DNA of 64,000 bases from Limnanthes douglasii subsp. nivea (lineage: Eukaryota; Streptophyta; Magnoliopsida; Brassicales; Limnanthaceae), in assembly GCA_036936605.1 (NCBI GenBank), contig JAUPFV010000004.1, positions 88,004,334 to 88,068,333 on the forward strand, written 5' to 3'. This document shows positions 13,735 through 24,690 of the stretch, piece by piece. The notes beneath the pieces are model-generated. The model was given only the letters and a program-made list of their open reading frames with translations, ran no database searches and was not told the DNA's origin. The first letter of the stretch is position 1. Every line of letters starts with the position of its first letter. The translations under genes were made by a program, and so were the position numbers.

Positions 13735-15599
13735 ATGAGATATAACCACCCGAAGCGAAAACGAAAACCCAAAAAGAAGCAGCCGGCGTTCGGATTTGTA
13801 GATTGGGCTAGCATCGGTCATCGTGCTGAAGAATACCGACGCGCGGGGTTAATTTGGAGTTCTAATACCAAGCCATTCACCCCCATACCGCAGCCTCACG
13901 ATCCTGTTATTCCATACCCGATCCCTGCTGAGGCCTTTGTCTTTCCCGAATCATCCGGAGGTCATACCTCGGAGTCTATCAGCGTATCTTCTAGCAGCAG
14001 CTCTCCGCACTCCCCTGTTGCCCAAACGAATCGTCCTACGTCTTCGTCGGTCAACTCTTACGTTACCGCACCTCCTTCCTCCTCCCGACGTCGCGGCCGA
14101 GGTCAATTTCTTCCTATGGGTGAGACCAGCCCTCCTCTTTCCCCGATCAGAGGTAATTTCCTTGGGATGGTTCAACTTACTCCCAACATACGGGGATACC
14201 GAACCGGTACTAACACAACTGTGAATTTTTTAGGTCTTAATCAGCGGCCTTTGACTCCCGCGGAAATGGACCCTGAACGTGCCCGTCAAGAACAAGGCGA
14301 GGCCCTCCTGGCCCAGGCCAGTAGCTGTTCCAACCCTGCAGACCACGTCGTGCGGGAAACCGACCCGGGTGCTGCCATTGCCCTTAGCTCAGATAAAATC
14401 CCGGCAGCGAGTGCTGAAGAATCGGATGCAGATGCCCTACCTGCCGGTGCTCTGCCTATGGTGGAGGGTGCTGCTGCTGGAACCTCCGCTGCCCCTCCTT
14501 ATGAGCCACTTCCCGAGGAGATAGAGGCTATTGTTACCACTACCTACCATTGCTGGCTGCCCGCGGACTACGTCATTTCTCTGTTCGAGGGCAAGTATTT
14601 ATACTTCACCGCTGCGGAACAGCCAGAGCTGCTGATTCGGTGGGGGATCTCCGAATGCGTCACTGTCAGATTTCCGGTTCCTGGGGAGACCCCCGTACAC
14701 GTTCGGTCACGAGAAATCGTGATTTTTACCGAACTGTTCAATTGGGGCCTTAGATTCCCCTTGGACCCCGAGATAGTTCTGTACTTCAGAACACTGCAGA
14801 TCTGCCCTTCTCAGCTGACGCCTAACGCTTGGTACACGTTGATGTCCTGCATAATGGCGTCACGTCTTTCTGGTCGGGAGATGCCCATGGAGTAGTACAT
14901 TGCCATGTCCGGGCTGTCCAAATCCCCGAAGTCAGCCTTCTTCTACTCTTCCCTTGCCAACACCTGGAAAATAGTAAATGATTTTCTTGAAGGCGACAGG
15001 GGTTGGAAGCACCGCTTCATCTTCATAAGTGGCTGCTGGGAATATGGCCGGCCTTATAGTCAGGAGAATCGGAGGACGCTGCTGCGGACGTGAGTGCCTG
15101 ATGGTAAGTAACCATCCCCCCCCCCCTTTTTTTTTTTAACATTCCCGAGCCTTTTTGCAGTGTCTAAGGAATTCATCCAGGGGCTGAAAAAGGACCATTT
15201 TAAGGCGGGCAAGGCTACCTTCCAAGTTTTAAAGGACTATGCTAAAACAAACTGGGGTCGGGCCATGAATCAACGTTTCAAGAATACAAACCTGATAATG
15301 AGCAACCTCTGGCGTTGTTCATCAGAAGTGCTATCGATTGAGCAGTTGCGCCGCTATCTTGTCTCAAGAAGTCCAAGAGTTGAAAGCTTCGAACACTGCC
15401 TTTGCTGACAAGTGTAAGAAGTGGATGGAAAATGAAGCAGCTGACACTAAGGCCGCGTATGTGCTGTCGTTTCATAACTGCTTCCCGGACCTTCACCTCG
15501 GGGCGATGTGGCTGGATGTGCCGGAAGAGGACCGTCCTGATGATGTCGTTTGTGAAGATGAGTCGGACGACACTGAGTCCGGAGGAGGATGACGAGTGA
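13735..15599 (+). pseudogene. E1 antisense gene (aORF), two exons, decayed
   Basis: This gene is antisense to gag-pol and homologous to the aORFs of E2 and E3. Exon 1 is 13735-15103, the intron 15104-15160 (GTAAGT...TTGCAG, phase 1) and exon 2 starts at 15161. The product begins with a basic, nuclear-signal-like segment (HPKRKRKPKKKQ), then a Ser/Pro-rich region. The conserved domain near residues 310-390 has FNWGLRFPLDPEIV, CPSQLTPNAWYTL and SRLSG. It resembles the domain Pfam calls 'putative gypsy type transposon' (Transposase_28); its function is unknown. In-frame stops lie at 14893 (TAG) and 15091 (TGA), and a frameshift falls near 15340-15400. The C-terminal motif LHLGAMWLDVPEEDRP precedes an acidic tail. 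Exon 2 is shorter than in E3. Confidence 0.75.
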
Positions 15600-15818
15600 T
15601 CCGGACACCCTTTCTTTGTTTTTTTAAGTATCTAACTTTGTTGTTTTGTTGGTTTGTTGGTTTGTTGTTTTGTTGTATCCGACTTTTGGGGGCCGCGGGG
15701 TCCCCTATTAATTTTCCCTGCGTACAATCATATTATTTTTATGTTGACATGTGATCGGGTATTTCTTACCATAATATTTTAGTAGATGTTTTAAGTTGAA
15801 AAACTGAACAACCCACAG
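15600..15818. other. E1 spacer after the aORF
   Basis: A T/G-rich stretch with TTGTTGGTTTG repeats follows the aORF stop and may hold its 3' UTR and polyadenylation signal. No coding is seen. Confidence 0.4.
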
Positions 15819-16180
15819 AGGTTCTGTCGATTGTCATGATAGGTCGGAAATTGGAAACTATATATTAGTGCGAAAAACGAAAAACCAAAGGAGGTTCTGT
15901 AGATCGATATAATATCAAAAATTCCTGAGGGAACGGGAATTGTAAAATGTGGATCAGCTCGTAAACTGAAAAACCAAAGTAGGTTCTGTAGATCAATATA
16001 ATATTGAAAATTCCTCATGGGATCGGGAATCGTAAAATGTGGATCAGTCCGGAAACTGCAAAACCAAAGTAGGTTCTGTAGATCAATATAATATTGAAAA
16101 TTCCTCGTGGGATCGGGAATCGTAAAATGTGGATCAGTTCGGAAACTGAAAAACTAAAATAGGTTCCGTAGCGCAATCCA
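15819..16180. repeat. E1 ~90-bp tandem repeat array
   Basis: Units recur with TAGGTTCTGTAGATC-type cores at 15891, 15980, 16070 and 16160 (steps 89, 90, 90), with a degenerate first unit at 15819. The array lies between the 3' ends of the convergent pol and aORF genes. Tandem arrays at this position are a known trait of Retand-type Tat elements. Confidence 0.9.
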
Positions 16181-16295
16181 GGTTAGCAAGGACAAACACT
16201 GACCAGCTCGTCAGCTGATCAAGTTTGTAATACTTCAAAATTTGGAAGGTAAAATAACAGTTTGATTAATTCAATCAGGGGGGTCGGGTGTTTAT

Positions 16296-16346
16296 GATGC
16301 CTCATTAAAACCTTCTCGTGCCACCGAGGTAGGAAAGAGTGCATCC
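16296..16346 (-). other. E1 conserved non-coding box downstream of pol
   Basis: On the minus strand it reads GCACTCTTTCCTACC, GGTGGCACG, then AGGTTTTAATGAGGC. Versions of the same box follow the pol stop in E2 (44597-44648) and E3 (36563-36613). Confidence 0.7.
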
Positions 16347-16398
16347 CCGACCAATAAGCTCTTACAGACCATGTCTAACGAATTAAAGATATTTATAA

Positions 16399-18481
16399 CT
16401 ATTCTAAATACAACTTTAGATGTTCGATGTTCCATGGTAGTCTTAAAGGCTGCCCGAGCTTGTTCTGCAGGCGATATGTCCCACTCTTGATTTTTTCTAT
16501 GATTTTGTACGTTCCTTCCCAATTCGGGGCGAGCTTGCCGAGGCTTTTGTCTTTGGTGTGTAGAAAGACGCACCTCAGTACCTTGTCACCAACTTTAATC
16601 TCCCGACGGCGTACTTTAGATGTGTATCGACTTCTCATCAACGTCTGATAGTGCAATGAGTTCAACTGAGCCCGACTGCGTTTTCTTCTATGAGATCGAG
16701 AGCGAGTCGGCTGCTGCCGTCGTTTGTGTTTTCTTCATAGGTACCGACTCTGAAAGATGGAAAAATGGACTCTACTGGGTAACCGCATCCATACCATATA
16801 CCAGAGCATAAGGTGATTCCTGGGTTGCCGTTCGGGGGGTGGTTTGGTAGGCCTATAATACTTCTTGTAGGGAGTCCGCCACTTACCAGCCTTTCCTTCG
16901 AGGTTCTTTCTGAGTCCGTCCAAAATGGTTCGGTTGGTGACTTCGACCTGTCCATTTGATTGAGGATGGAACGGAGCGGAGAAACATTGTCTGATCCTGT
17001 GAGTTGTGCAAAAAGCTTTCATTTCTCCGTTGTTGAACTGTGGTCCGTTATCCATAGTTAGCCTCTGGGGTACCCCGAACCGACAACATATGTTGGACCA
17101 GATAAACTTGATGATGTCTTTGGCCTTGGTTGCTGATAACAGCTCAGCTTTGACCCACTTAGAAAAATAGTCCACTGCCACGACTATTGTCTGTCTTCCG
17201 CCAGATGCCATTGGTAGTGGTCCGACGAGGTCAATTCCCCATCGGTCGAAGGGTAGTCCCTCGGATATGGACTCTACAGGAGCTGCGGGAACGTTTATTG
17301 CGTTTGTGAATGTTTGACATGTGTCGCAAGTTTTCACTATAAGTCGTGCATCCGCTGTTATCGTAGGCCAATAAAACCCTGCGAGAAAAATCCTTCTAAT
17401 TAAGGCCTTGTAACCGCAATGCGCCACACCCTCACCGTCATGTAGTTCGGATACGATTATTTGTGACTCGTGGACCCTCAGACATCTGAGCAGAGGGCGT
17501 CTGAGTGATTTCTTGTATAGTACGTCGCCTAGTAGTGTGTACCCTCGGGCCTTATTGCGAATCTTTCGAGCCGAGGCGCCATCACTAGGTAGTCGACCTT
17601 CGGCTAGGAAAGCTATGATATCACGCCGCCAATATGAGATTGTTACCGAGGAGACCAGACAAGAGATTTCAGGTCGGTTATCAAGCTCTTGTCGTTTGAT
17701 GATGGATGGATTTTCTTGCTCGGTTACCCAGGGATAGTTGCTTGAGCAGGAAGCTGTCGCCAAGGAGTCTGCCACTATGTTTTCGCTCCTCGGGATGTGC
17801 TCGTACATGATTTTGACGAACGAGGCCGCTAGCACTCTCAATGCTGCTAAGTACTGTACCAAATTCTCTTTCCTAGCTTCCGCAATTCCCGAGGCTTGAT
17901 TTATCAAAATTTGGGAATCGCTCACAAGGCGTACTTGCTTTGCACCACATACTTGCGCCAGCCGCAGCCCGGCCAGGGCAGCTTCATATTCAGCCTCGTT
18001 GTTTGAAGTATGGAAACCGAATAAAATAGTCTGGTGCATACTAATGCCTGTTGGGGTAATTATTTGTATCCCCGCTCCGCAGCCACTGACATCCGCACCC
18101 CCGTCAGTGCGGATAGTCCACTCACTTAGTTCGGCCTCTTGAGATGGTGCATCCTGATCCGGACGTTCGGAGTGGAACTCCACTAAAACATCAGCCAGAA
18201 TTTGGCCTTTAATGGCTGTCCGTGGTTCAAAGTTGATGTCAAAATCGCCTAATTCGACCGACCATTTGGACATCCTCCCAGAAATATCCGGTCGCTGGAG
18301 GACGTACTTGAGCGGAAACGAGGTTCGGACTATGATAGGATGGGCTTGAAAATATGGGCGCATTTTTCGTACCGCTGTTACCAAGGAGAGAGCCATTTTC
18401 TCCAACCCTAAATACCGCGTTTCCGCATCCAGCAAACTCTTGCTTACAAAGTAGACCGCTGTAGGACTGGTCCTGACTCAC
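16399..18481 (-). pseudogene. E1 pol: RNase H, archaeal-type RNase H, integrase
   Basis: From 18481 downward: the end of the retroviral-type RNase H (MALSLVTAVRKMRPYFQAH, VELGDFDINFEPRTAIKG), then an archaeal-type RNase H with EWTIRTDGGADVSGCGAG, NNEAEYEAALAGL and VADSLATAS. The integrase follows, with the zinc region (HCGYKALIRR...CDTCQ) and catalytic core (DRWGIDLVGPLP, MDNGPQFNN, NGQVEVTNRTILDG). It ends in LPWNIEHLKLYLE at 16399. Frameshifts occur near 18450 and near 16700-16800, so the integrase C-terminus is in another frame. Confidence 0.88.
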
Positions 18482-18620
18482 TGATTAAGGCCGCACTAAC
18501 CGCGAAGTCCGTAACCGCAATGTAAAGAAAAATGGTCTCGCCTGTTACGGCCTTTGTTAAGAGGTTCGGGGACGACATATATCGTTTAATTCCTAAGAAC
18601 ACTTCGTCACATTCGGGCGT

Positions 18621-19770
18621 CTACACAAAATTCTTGGCTTGTCTCAAGACCTGAAAAAAGGGAGCGCACTTGTCAGATGAACGAGAGATAAAACGATTTA
18701 AAGCGGCCAGACGCCCAGTTAGTATCTGGACTTCCTTGATGTTCTTGGGCGGAGTCATGTTGGTAAGAGCTCGGAGTTGGATGGGATCGGCTTCAATCCC
18801 TTTTTCGCTAACGAAGAAACCTAGAAATTTGCCTGACCGGACCCCGAAGGAGTATTTTTCTGGGTTGAGCTTAAGGTTTATTCCCCGCAGGTTATCAAAA
18901 GTTTCCCGTAGATCGGTAAGGTGAGCTTCATCCGTGCCGCTCTTGACTAACATGTCATCGATGTATACCTCCATATTCCTCCCAATTTGGCCCTCAAACG
19001 TTTTATTAACTAGCCTCTGGTATGTTGCCCCAACATTTTTTAGTCCGAACGACATGACTTTGTAACAATACAATCCTCGGCCTGTTATAAACGTGGTGTT
19101 TTCCTGATCCGCTGCGTGCAATTTGATCTGATTATAGCCGACGTATGCATCCATGAATGAAAGTAGTCTATTTCCCGAAGTCGAATCTACCAATTGGTCA
19201 ATCCTTGACATCGGAAAAGGATCCTTCGGACACGCCCGATTGAGGTTGGTGAAATCCACGCACATTCTCCAGTTCCCATTTTTCTTCTTGACCAGGACGG
19301 GATTGGAGGTCCACAACGGGTAACTCGCTTCCTTTATGTGCCCGACGCTGATCATTCTTTCGACTTCTCGTAAAATAATGTCTGCCTTCTCCGGGGAGAA
19401 AGCCCGACACTTTTGAGAGATCGGTCTGACGTTTTTGTTGATAGTTAGTATGTGAATGACACAAGATTCTGGGACCCCGGTTACGTCCCTTGAGCACCAT
19501 GCAAACAAATCTAGGTTCTCCCGAAGTAGTGACAATAACTGTTCCCTGAAGATTGGTGACAAGCAAACCCCGATCTGCAGAACTTTTCCTTCGGTAAACA
19601 GGTGTTGTTCACATTCTTCGTCGGTAGTCAGATAGCTTGGGGCTTCCCTAGGATCATCAACATGTAACGACCCTGGGGTGAGCCCCTTTGATTGCTATTC
19701 CCGCGCTTGAACCATCTCTTGATCTTTTTTCGGTGCCAACGCTGTTCGGTAACATTCCCGTGCTGCCTTC
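18621..19770 (-). pseudogene. E1 pol: reverse transcriptase
   Basis: Ty3-type RT. It shows MCVDFTNLNRACPKDPFP, SFMDAYVGYNQIKL, MSFGLKNVGATYQRLVNK and the intact catalytic box MEVYIDDMLVKS, then the connection region RLAALNRFISRSSDKC. The longest open part is 18621-19562. It is separated by stops from the protease upstream and by a frameshift from the RNase H downstream. Confidence 0.9.
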
Positions 19771-19778
19771 TGACTACT

Positions 19779-20578
19779 TCAGACTATACCCACGTTTTTT
19801 CCGACCACGTATTTTAAACACTGGTGGATGGTAGAAGATAATGCATGCATTCGTGATATCCATGATCGGCCGAAAATTGCGTTGTGGGAAGCCGGTGCGT
19901 CTACTACCACGAATAAAACAGTGACCTCCTTCTTGAATGGGCCGCGACCCAGTTGAACGACGCCCTCAAACTCCTCGATGACATCGGCTGCGATCCCGTA
20001 AATCCCACAATAGTACGATCGGACCATACGAGGACCGGAGATGTCCTAAATTTTGCGAAAGTGGATGCGAAGATTATGTTGGCCGAGCTACCCGTGTCCA
20101 CTAAGACGCGTCTGACTTCCTCCCCCGCAATAGCTGCCCCGATCACGATGGAATCCTCGTGGGGGCCGGCTATGTCTCTCATGTCGTCGTCGTCGAAATA
20201 TAAGATCGGGGACGGAACGCTTCTGGTGTGTTGGATCGGTCGAGCTTCTAACTGACTGGTTAGATTCACTATGTGCCTTTTCCGGGAAGAGTGTGTGGTA
20301 CCTGCCATAGAATCTCCACCGAAGATAGTCAGGGATTCAAAGAATTTACAAATGTTTTTCACGTTACCGATGTGTTCCTCAGTATTTTGTTCGATGATCC
20401 CGATGATGTTGCGATTTTCCTCGGGGTCTAGGTACTCAATGGAGACATCGAAAGGGTCGGTCACCTCGGAGATGATCATAGTGGTTTCGGGCTTTGGAAA
20501 CGCCACGAATTCTTTCGAAGTTTCACTCTGCTGGGCTTTCTTGACGTACTCCAGGAGGTTACCATGCTCTATGAGCAT
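19779..20578 (-). pseudogene. E1 protease region
   Basis: An aspartic protease with VLVDTGSSANIIF as active site, preceded by FESLTIFGGDSM and GPHEDSIVIGAAIAG, and followed by AIFGRSWISRMHA. A frameshift near 19900-20030 moves the C-terminal part to another frame. Confidence 0.85.
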
Positions 20579-22241
20579 CTGTATCTCTTTTTTGAGAGCA
20601 ATGCAATCCTTAGTATCGTGCCCTACGTCTTCGTGATAGCGACAGTAACGATTGTTCCTCTGCTCCCGGGGCGTTGGTATCGGAAAAGGTCTTCGGTATA
20701 TCCCGCTTTTCTTGGTTTTTTCTTAGATCGATGATACACATTCTGTGAGATCCGCGAAGTAAGCAGGCCGGATCCACTTGTTAGACATGGGTCGCGAAGT
20801 CGTCTGACTCGTCTGCTTTGGTTTCTGGCTCGGTGGAGCCGAAGGTTTGGTGGATACGGGCTGTTTCAGAGGTATAGTGTTGACCGGTTGGGCTGCCCGA
20901 GCATAGCTCGATTGAGTCCCCTGCCTTATCACCACTGGTGCTTGTGCACTTTGCTGAATCTGCGCAGCCAACTCGGACGCTTCGGTTTCTTCGATTAATA
21001 TTTCCTTTTCTATTTGAGCCAAAAGGGCGGAGAAAGTGAATTCTTGCTTTTTCGTTACTGCTTGCTTCATAGGTCCCGGGAGTAAGCCCAAACGATACGC
21101 GGTTAAGGCAAAATTCTTCTCGCAGTGGTCCAGGTCGGTTTTAGCGTCAATAAATCATCGGGTGTACTCCCGGAGGCTTTCCCCCAACCTCTGTCTACAA
21201 TTCATAATAGTGTCCCCGTTGGCTCGGAAACTTTTACTTCCGACGAAATGTTGTCTAAACATCGTCCAGAACATCCCGAAGTTTTTGATGCAGCCTTGCG
21301 GTAAACGGTTGTACCATTTGGACGCCCGATCTCGGAAGGTCATAAAAAATGCTCTACACAGGAGTTTATCGTCATTGTCAAAACTCAGCATGAAATTTTT
21401 GAAGGCTTCCAAGTGGTTATCCGGGTCCTTCTTCCCGTTCTATTTCTCTAGTTTGGAAATATCAAATCGCTTCGGGAGCTGCCCCGCTAATATGTCATCG
21501 GATAATGGCGAGGCTCTCCAATTAACCCCGAACCCGAAAGCTCCGCCTCCGAGTCCTTCTGTCTGAACTCCGTAGAGTCCCTCGTCCCCTGGACTGATAA
21601 ACTGGCTGCTGGTTCGGTAACCTAGGTTATGGCTGTTGGACGGTTGCCATGGCACTTGAGGCAGCGCTGCTCGCTCTTCACGACCGGCTGCGGGCATTTC
21701 TTCCTTTTCAATCGACACCGGAATTTGTTTCTCGGTGCTACCTTTTTTGTACTTCGGGAATCTAACCTGGGTCCTGGGGGGCGTCGGGAATGATTTTTAT
21801 GTGCGCGTTGGACTCTTTCCCGGGTCGATACTCCCTGCCCAATGAGTCTTCTGAGGTGTAGTCAGCGAAAACGCCGTGATGACCCTCCATGTATCGTTGT
21901 GTTCTGGTATTTTGCCCTTCCTCGGGATGAGACTCTCGATAACACCTGACAGGTCGGGCTTCGATGCGAGGTCCAACAGTTGGGTTGCCCTCTCCGCGGT
22001 CCTCCGAGAGTGGTTCCTTTCCTTTTCCTTCCCGAACCCTTTTCTCGTCTAGTGCCCGCTCTCTTTCCGCGTTCAGCCTAGAAATGTCTTCTAGGAGCTG
22101 TCTTCGGGTCATGATTAGGCTCGATCGTTTGTCCCGACCCTGGTCGTAGCGTCCCCGACCTGGGGCTTCTTCGCCTTCGGATACCGAAACGGCTCAGATT
22201 ACTTCTCTACCGACCCTCTCTCCCACAACCTCGTCATTCAT
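20579..22241 (-). pseudogene. E1 gag
   Basis: Capsid-type gag. The likely start is the ATG at 22241, shortly after the primer-binding site. It contains a charged N-terminal part (SRLNAERERALDEKR), the retrotransposon gag domain (LPKRFDISKLEK, DPDNHLEAFKNFMLSFDNDD, ALTAYRLGLLPGPMKQ) and a zinc-knuckle-like CxYH...GHD...C region near 20600-20650. Stops and 1-nt shifts break it near 22190, 21765, 21440, 21155 and 20720. Confidence 0.85.
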
Positions 22242-22291
22242 CTTTTAAAGCGTGATTTTCAAAGAAAAAGATTCCTTTTTGGTATCACGGG

Positions 22292-22309
22292 TTCCCACAG
22301 ACGGCGCCA
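22292..22309 (-). other. E1 primer-binding site
   Basis: On the minus strand TGGCGCCGTCTGTGGGAA begins two bases inside the 5' LTR, in tRNA-primer position. I did not assign the tRNA. Confidence 0.75.
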
Positions 22310-22310
22310 A

Positions 22311-22640
22311 TGATGAGTGAATAAATGACTCAAGGAATATTTTGGATCTTGAATCTGATGTGACTAGAGACAAAGTGTAGAGAGAGAAAGTGCAAAAAGA
22401 ATAGAATAATAATCAATGTCCCACCTACCAAGAATAAAGAATCCCCTTTTTATAGTATTGGGAGGTGGACCCATTTTGTATTCTTGTTGGGCTTGGTTTA
22501 TTGCCTTTTTAGTCCCTTATGGTTTTTATTGTTTACAAATCACTCTCTAGCTAATAATAAATACTCAAACAAATACATTAGTTTCCTTTTATTAATAATT
22601 GGCTCCTTATTCTTATTGCCGACGAATTATTCCCTTATCA
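22311..22640 (-). repeat. E1 5' LTR
   Basis: Partner of 12876-13205, with the same TATA-like motif on the minus strand (plus-strand 22443-22456). Confidence 0.93.
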
Positions 22641-22659
22641 ATGGTAACTTTGATATCCT

Positions 22660-22890
22660 CTATCTAGAAGACCGAAAGTTAATTAGATAAATTAGCAATG
22701 TACTCATTAAAACCAAAAATTTCAGCAACCTCATTTATCTTCTCAAACTTATCCATAGGCTCATGTGCAAGAAGCCTTCTACTTTCAGTTTTTACCATTA
22801 ACTTGAGCCTTCTCAAAGTTGGTTTGTTATTCATACCCCTTGCATTGCAACTAATCATTCTGATCATTATCAGAATAGGATTTTTGTAAT
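22660..22890 (-). pseudogene. LINE ORF2 start: endonuclease N-terminus
   Basis: Beginning of the apurinic-type endonuclease: MISCNARGMNNKPTLRRLK, then HEPMDKFEKINEVAEIFGF. The catalytic Glu context is degraded to AHEPM. Reading continues across E1 into 12875 downward. Confidence 0.8.
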
Positions 22891-23217
22891 TTTTCCCCTG
22901 CGTATAGGGACTTAACTGTTAACTTGCCTGGTGATCTTCTTCGTTTTGCAGATTTCAGTTGGGTGTTGATGATTTCATTAAAGCTTTGTTCAGGAGAAAA
23001 GGTAGGAGAGACAGAACAACTTCCTATGTTTTCAGGATCAGAAGTGGTTGAAACTTCATTTCTTAGATGGTTGTATTGAGTACATTTTCTAAGGATTCAA
23101 TGATTTTATTATTGTCTTTTGGTGAAGAGTCATGTTGTTTCTCCACACTTTTAATTTACTTCAATTCCTGAATGAATTCTTCATATAAAGGTTGGTTTTG
23201 TATGATCAGATCTTGAC

Positions 23218-24162
23218 TCAGTTGGTTATTGCTTTCATTATTCTCATCATCTTGATCTTTTTTGGTAACGATAGATTTAAGTTTCTCCTGTAAACTTTGA
23301 AAGTAGTTTGAGTAGTTCTTGAATCGTTAGTGCTCGAGGCTTCTTTGAATTGCATCCCATAATCATTTTTATCATTTCCAGTATTCTCTTTAATGTTTTC
23401 CACTTCATTCTTTGGCGCTTTCTTGCATTCCAAGAATTTGTGACCTATATGATAACATCAATCACAAGAGGATGGAACATTTTTGTAACTAATGGAGATC
23501 CAACATCCATAATTCATCATAAATCCAATCTACATTTTGCGCTTCAATTTCTTAGAGATATCAGTCTCAACTTGATCATAGCAAGCGTCGGTATGTATTG
23601 TGTTTTTCTCAGGCACAACAACTCTATAAGTTGTTCCTATATCACCAACGAGATCATTCACCAAGTTGGTATCATATAGGCATTATGGCAGATTTTCAAA
23701 GCAAACCCGGGTCCGAACCGTTGGGTTTTCATATTTTTTGTTAAAGTCAGAGGTCCATCTCAAGATTCTCATCACAAAATCATCGAACCTTCAGATGTTC
23801 TTCGACCATATTTTGTAAACATCTTCCTTCAAGTTAAATTCAAGAAATATTTGGAGCGAATCCCAGACTTCATAGCTGAAGATACCTTTGAATTTTAATA
23901 AATCTAGGAAATTATCAAGCTTTGTTTTCTGTGGAACATTATTGCTGAATTTGCCAATAAATGTTATCTTAGATTGTTGAATCAGTTGTTTCTTGACTTC
24001 CTCTGTGTATTGAACAGAGAAATGACTCTTTGTTTCTTTAATAAATTTTGGCCTCATAGAAACAGAGGGTCTGCTTGGCTTGAACAGATCCACAAATGGT
24101 TTCTTTGTTTGTTGTTGAATAGAATCAACGTTGCGAACTTGAAGAACAGGAAATTTTTCCAT
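23218..24162 (-). pseudogene. LINE ORF1 (DUF4283/zinc-knuckle gag-like)
   Basis: The RNA-binding ORF1 of plant L1 elements. It starts MEKFPVLQVRNVDSIQQQ at 24162; the middle part (IGKFSNN...LLKFKGIFSYEVWDSL) fits the DUF4283 fold. The frame is then lost, and a CCHC knuckle (C..CYHIGHKFLECKK) lies near 23430-23460. At least three frame breaks occur. Confidence 0.72.
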
Positions 24163-24288
24163 AGATGATGTTGGATGATAGAGTTAATCATGAGAAGAAG
24201 CTCAACAAAGAATTGCAGAGAACTAGGTTCTCGGAGCCTCTTTTCATCTTCTTCTAGAGCCGATGATTTTAGTATCTAATTTACACCC

Positions 24289-24398
24289 AAAATCTTTAAA
24301 ATATTAATATGACAAAAAGACCTGTTAAAATCTAAAATAAACAAAACAGGACCAAAGTATACAAAATGATATTATAAAGTGTATTTTGACAAAATCGA

Positions 24399-24405
<7 letters not shown>
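24289..24405 (+). repeat. Duplicated segment, copy 2, right part
   Basis: This resumes the match to copy 1 (6413-6537) exactly after the LINE, starting with the target duplication AAAATCTTT. Confidence 0.85.
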
Positions 24406-24447
<42 letters not shown>

Positions 24448-24448
24448 T
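24402..24448. repeat. (AAT)n microsatellite
   Basis: About 15 AAT units. Copy 1 has a short interrupted version at the same place (6520-6540), so the tract expanded after duplication. Confidence 0.9.
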
Positions 24449-24454
24449 TTTTTA

Positions 24455-24690
24455 AAGAGCTCGCATGTTTAATTTTTTAAAGAACTCGCATTGTTGATTT
24501 TTTTTTTAAAAACAGTGTTAATATTTCAAAGAACTCGCATGTTTGATTGTTTAAAGAACTCTCATGATTAATTTTTCAAAGAACTTTGATATTGATTTTT
24601 CAAATAACTCGCATGTTTTCTCAAAGATCTCGCATGATATATTTTCAAAGAACTCTTATGGTAATTTTCAAAGAACTCGCATGTTACTAA
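24455..24690. repeat. AAAGAACTCGCATG minisatellite
   Basis: About nine degenerate units of 22-35 bp built on TTTCAAAGAACTCGCATG plus a T-rich spacer. Non-coding. Confidence 0.75.

Larger units (their letters stand above)
12876..22640 (-). mobile_element. Complete Tat-lineage Ty3/Gypsy LTR retrotransposon E1
   Basis: A 9,765-bp element on the minus strand inserted in the LINE endonuclease domain. The LTRs are 12876-13205 (3' LTR) and 22311-22640 (5' LTR), both 330 bp, starting TGA(C/T)GAG and ending CTTATCA on the plus strand. They differ at about five positions by eye, indicating a fairly recent insertion. Internal order from the 5' end is primer-binding site, gag, protease, RT, RNase H, archaeal-type RNase H, integrase, conserved non-coding box, tandem repeats, antisense gene and polypurine tract. 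The second RNase H after the first is diagnostic of the Tat group (Ogre/Retand-like). The coding regions are broken by several frameshifts and stops. Confidence 0.93.
8654..24288 (-). mobile_element. Near full-length L1-type LINE, split by Gypsy element E1
   Basis: A non-LTR retrotransposon on the minus strand. Its 3' end is at 8654, where a short T run on the plus strand represents the poly(A); its 5' end is at 24288. It is flanked by the 9-bp duplication AAAATCTTT (8645-8653 and 24289-24297). Without E1 (12876-22640) it is about 5.9 kb, the usual length of a plant L1. Domain order from the 5' end is ORF1, endonuclease, reverse transcriptase, zinc-finger region, RNase H and a 3' UTR (8654-9022). 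Both ORFs carry many stops and frameshifts, so it is inactive. Confidence 0.88.

Noticed and set aside
13735..14895. Idea that the 386-codon ORF is an unrelated host gene captured by E1
   Set aside because: Homologous genes at the same place and orientation in E2 and E3 show it is a normal component of this element group.
15104..15160. C/T homopolymer run as an assembly gap or frameshift artefact
   Set aside because: It fits the polypyrimidine part of the aORF intron, and introns at the same place and phase exist in E2 and E3.
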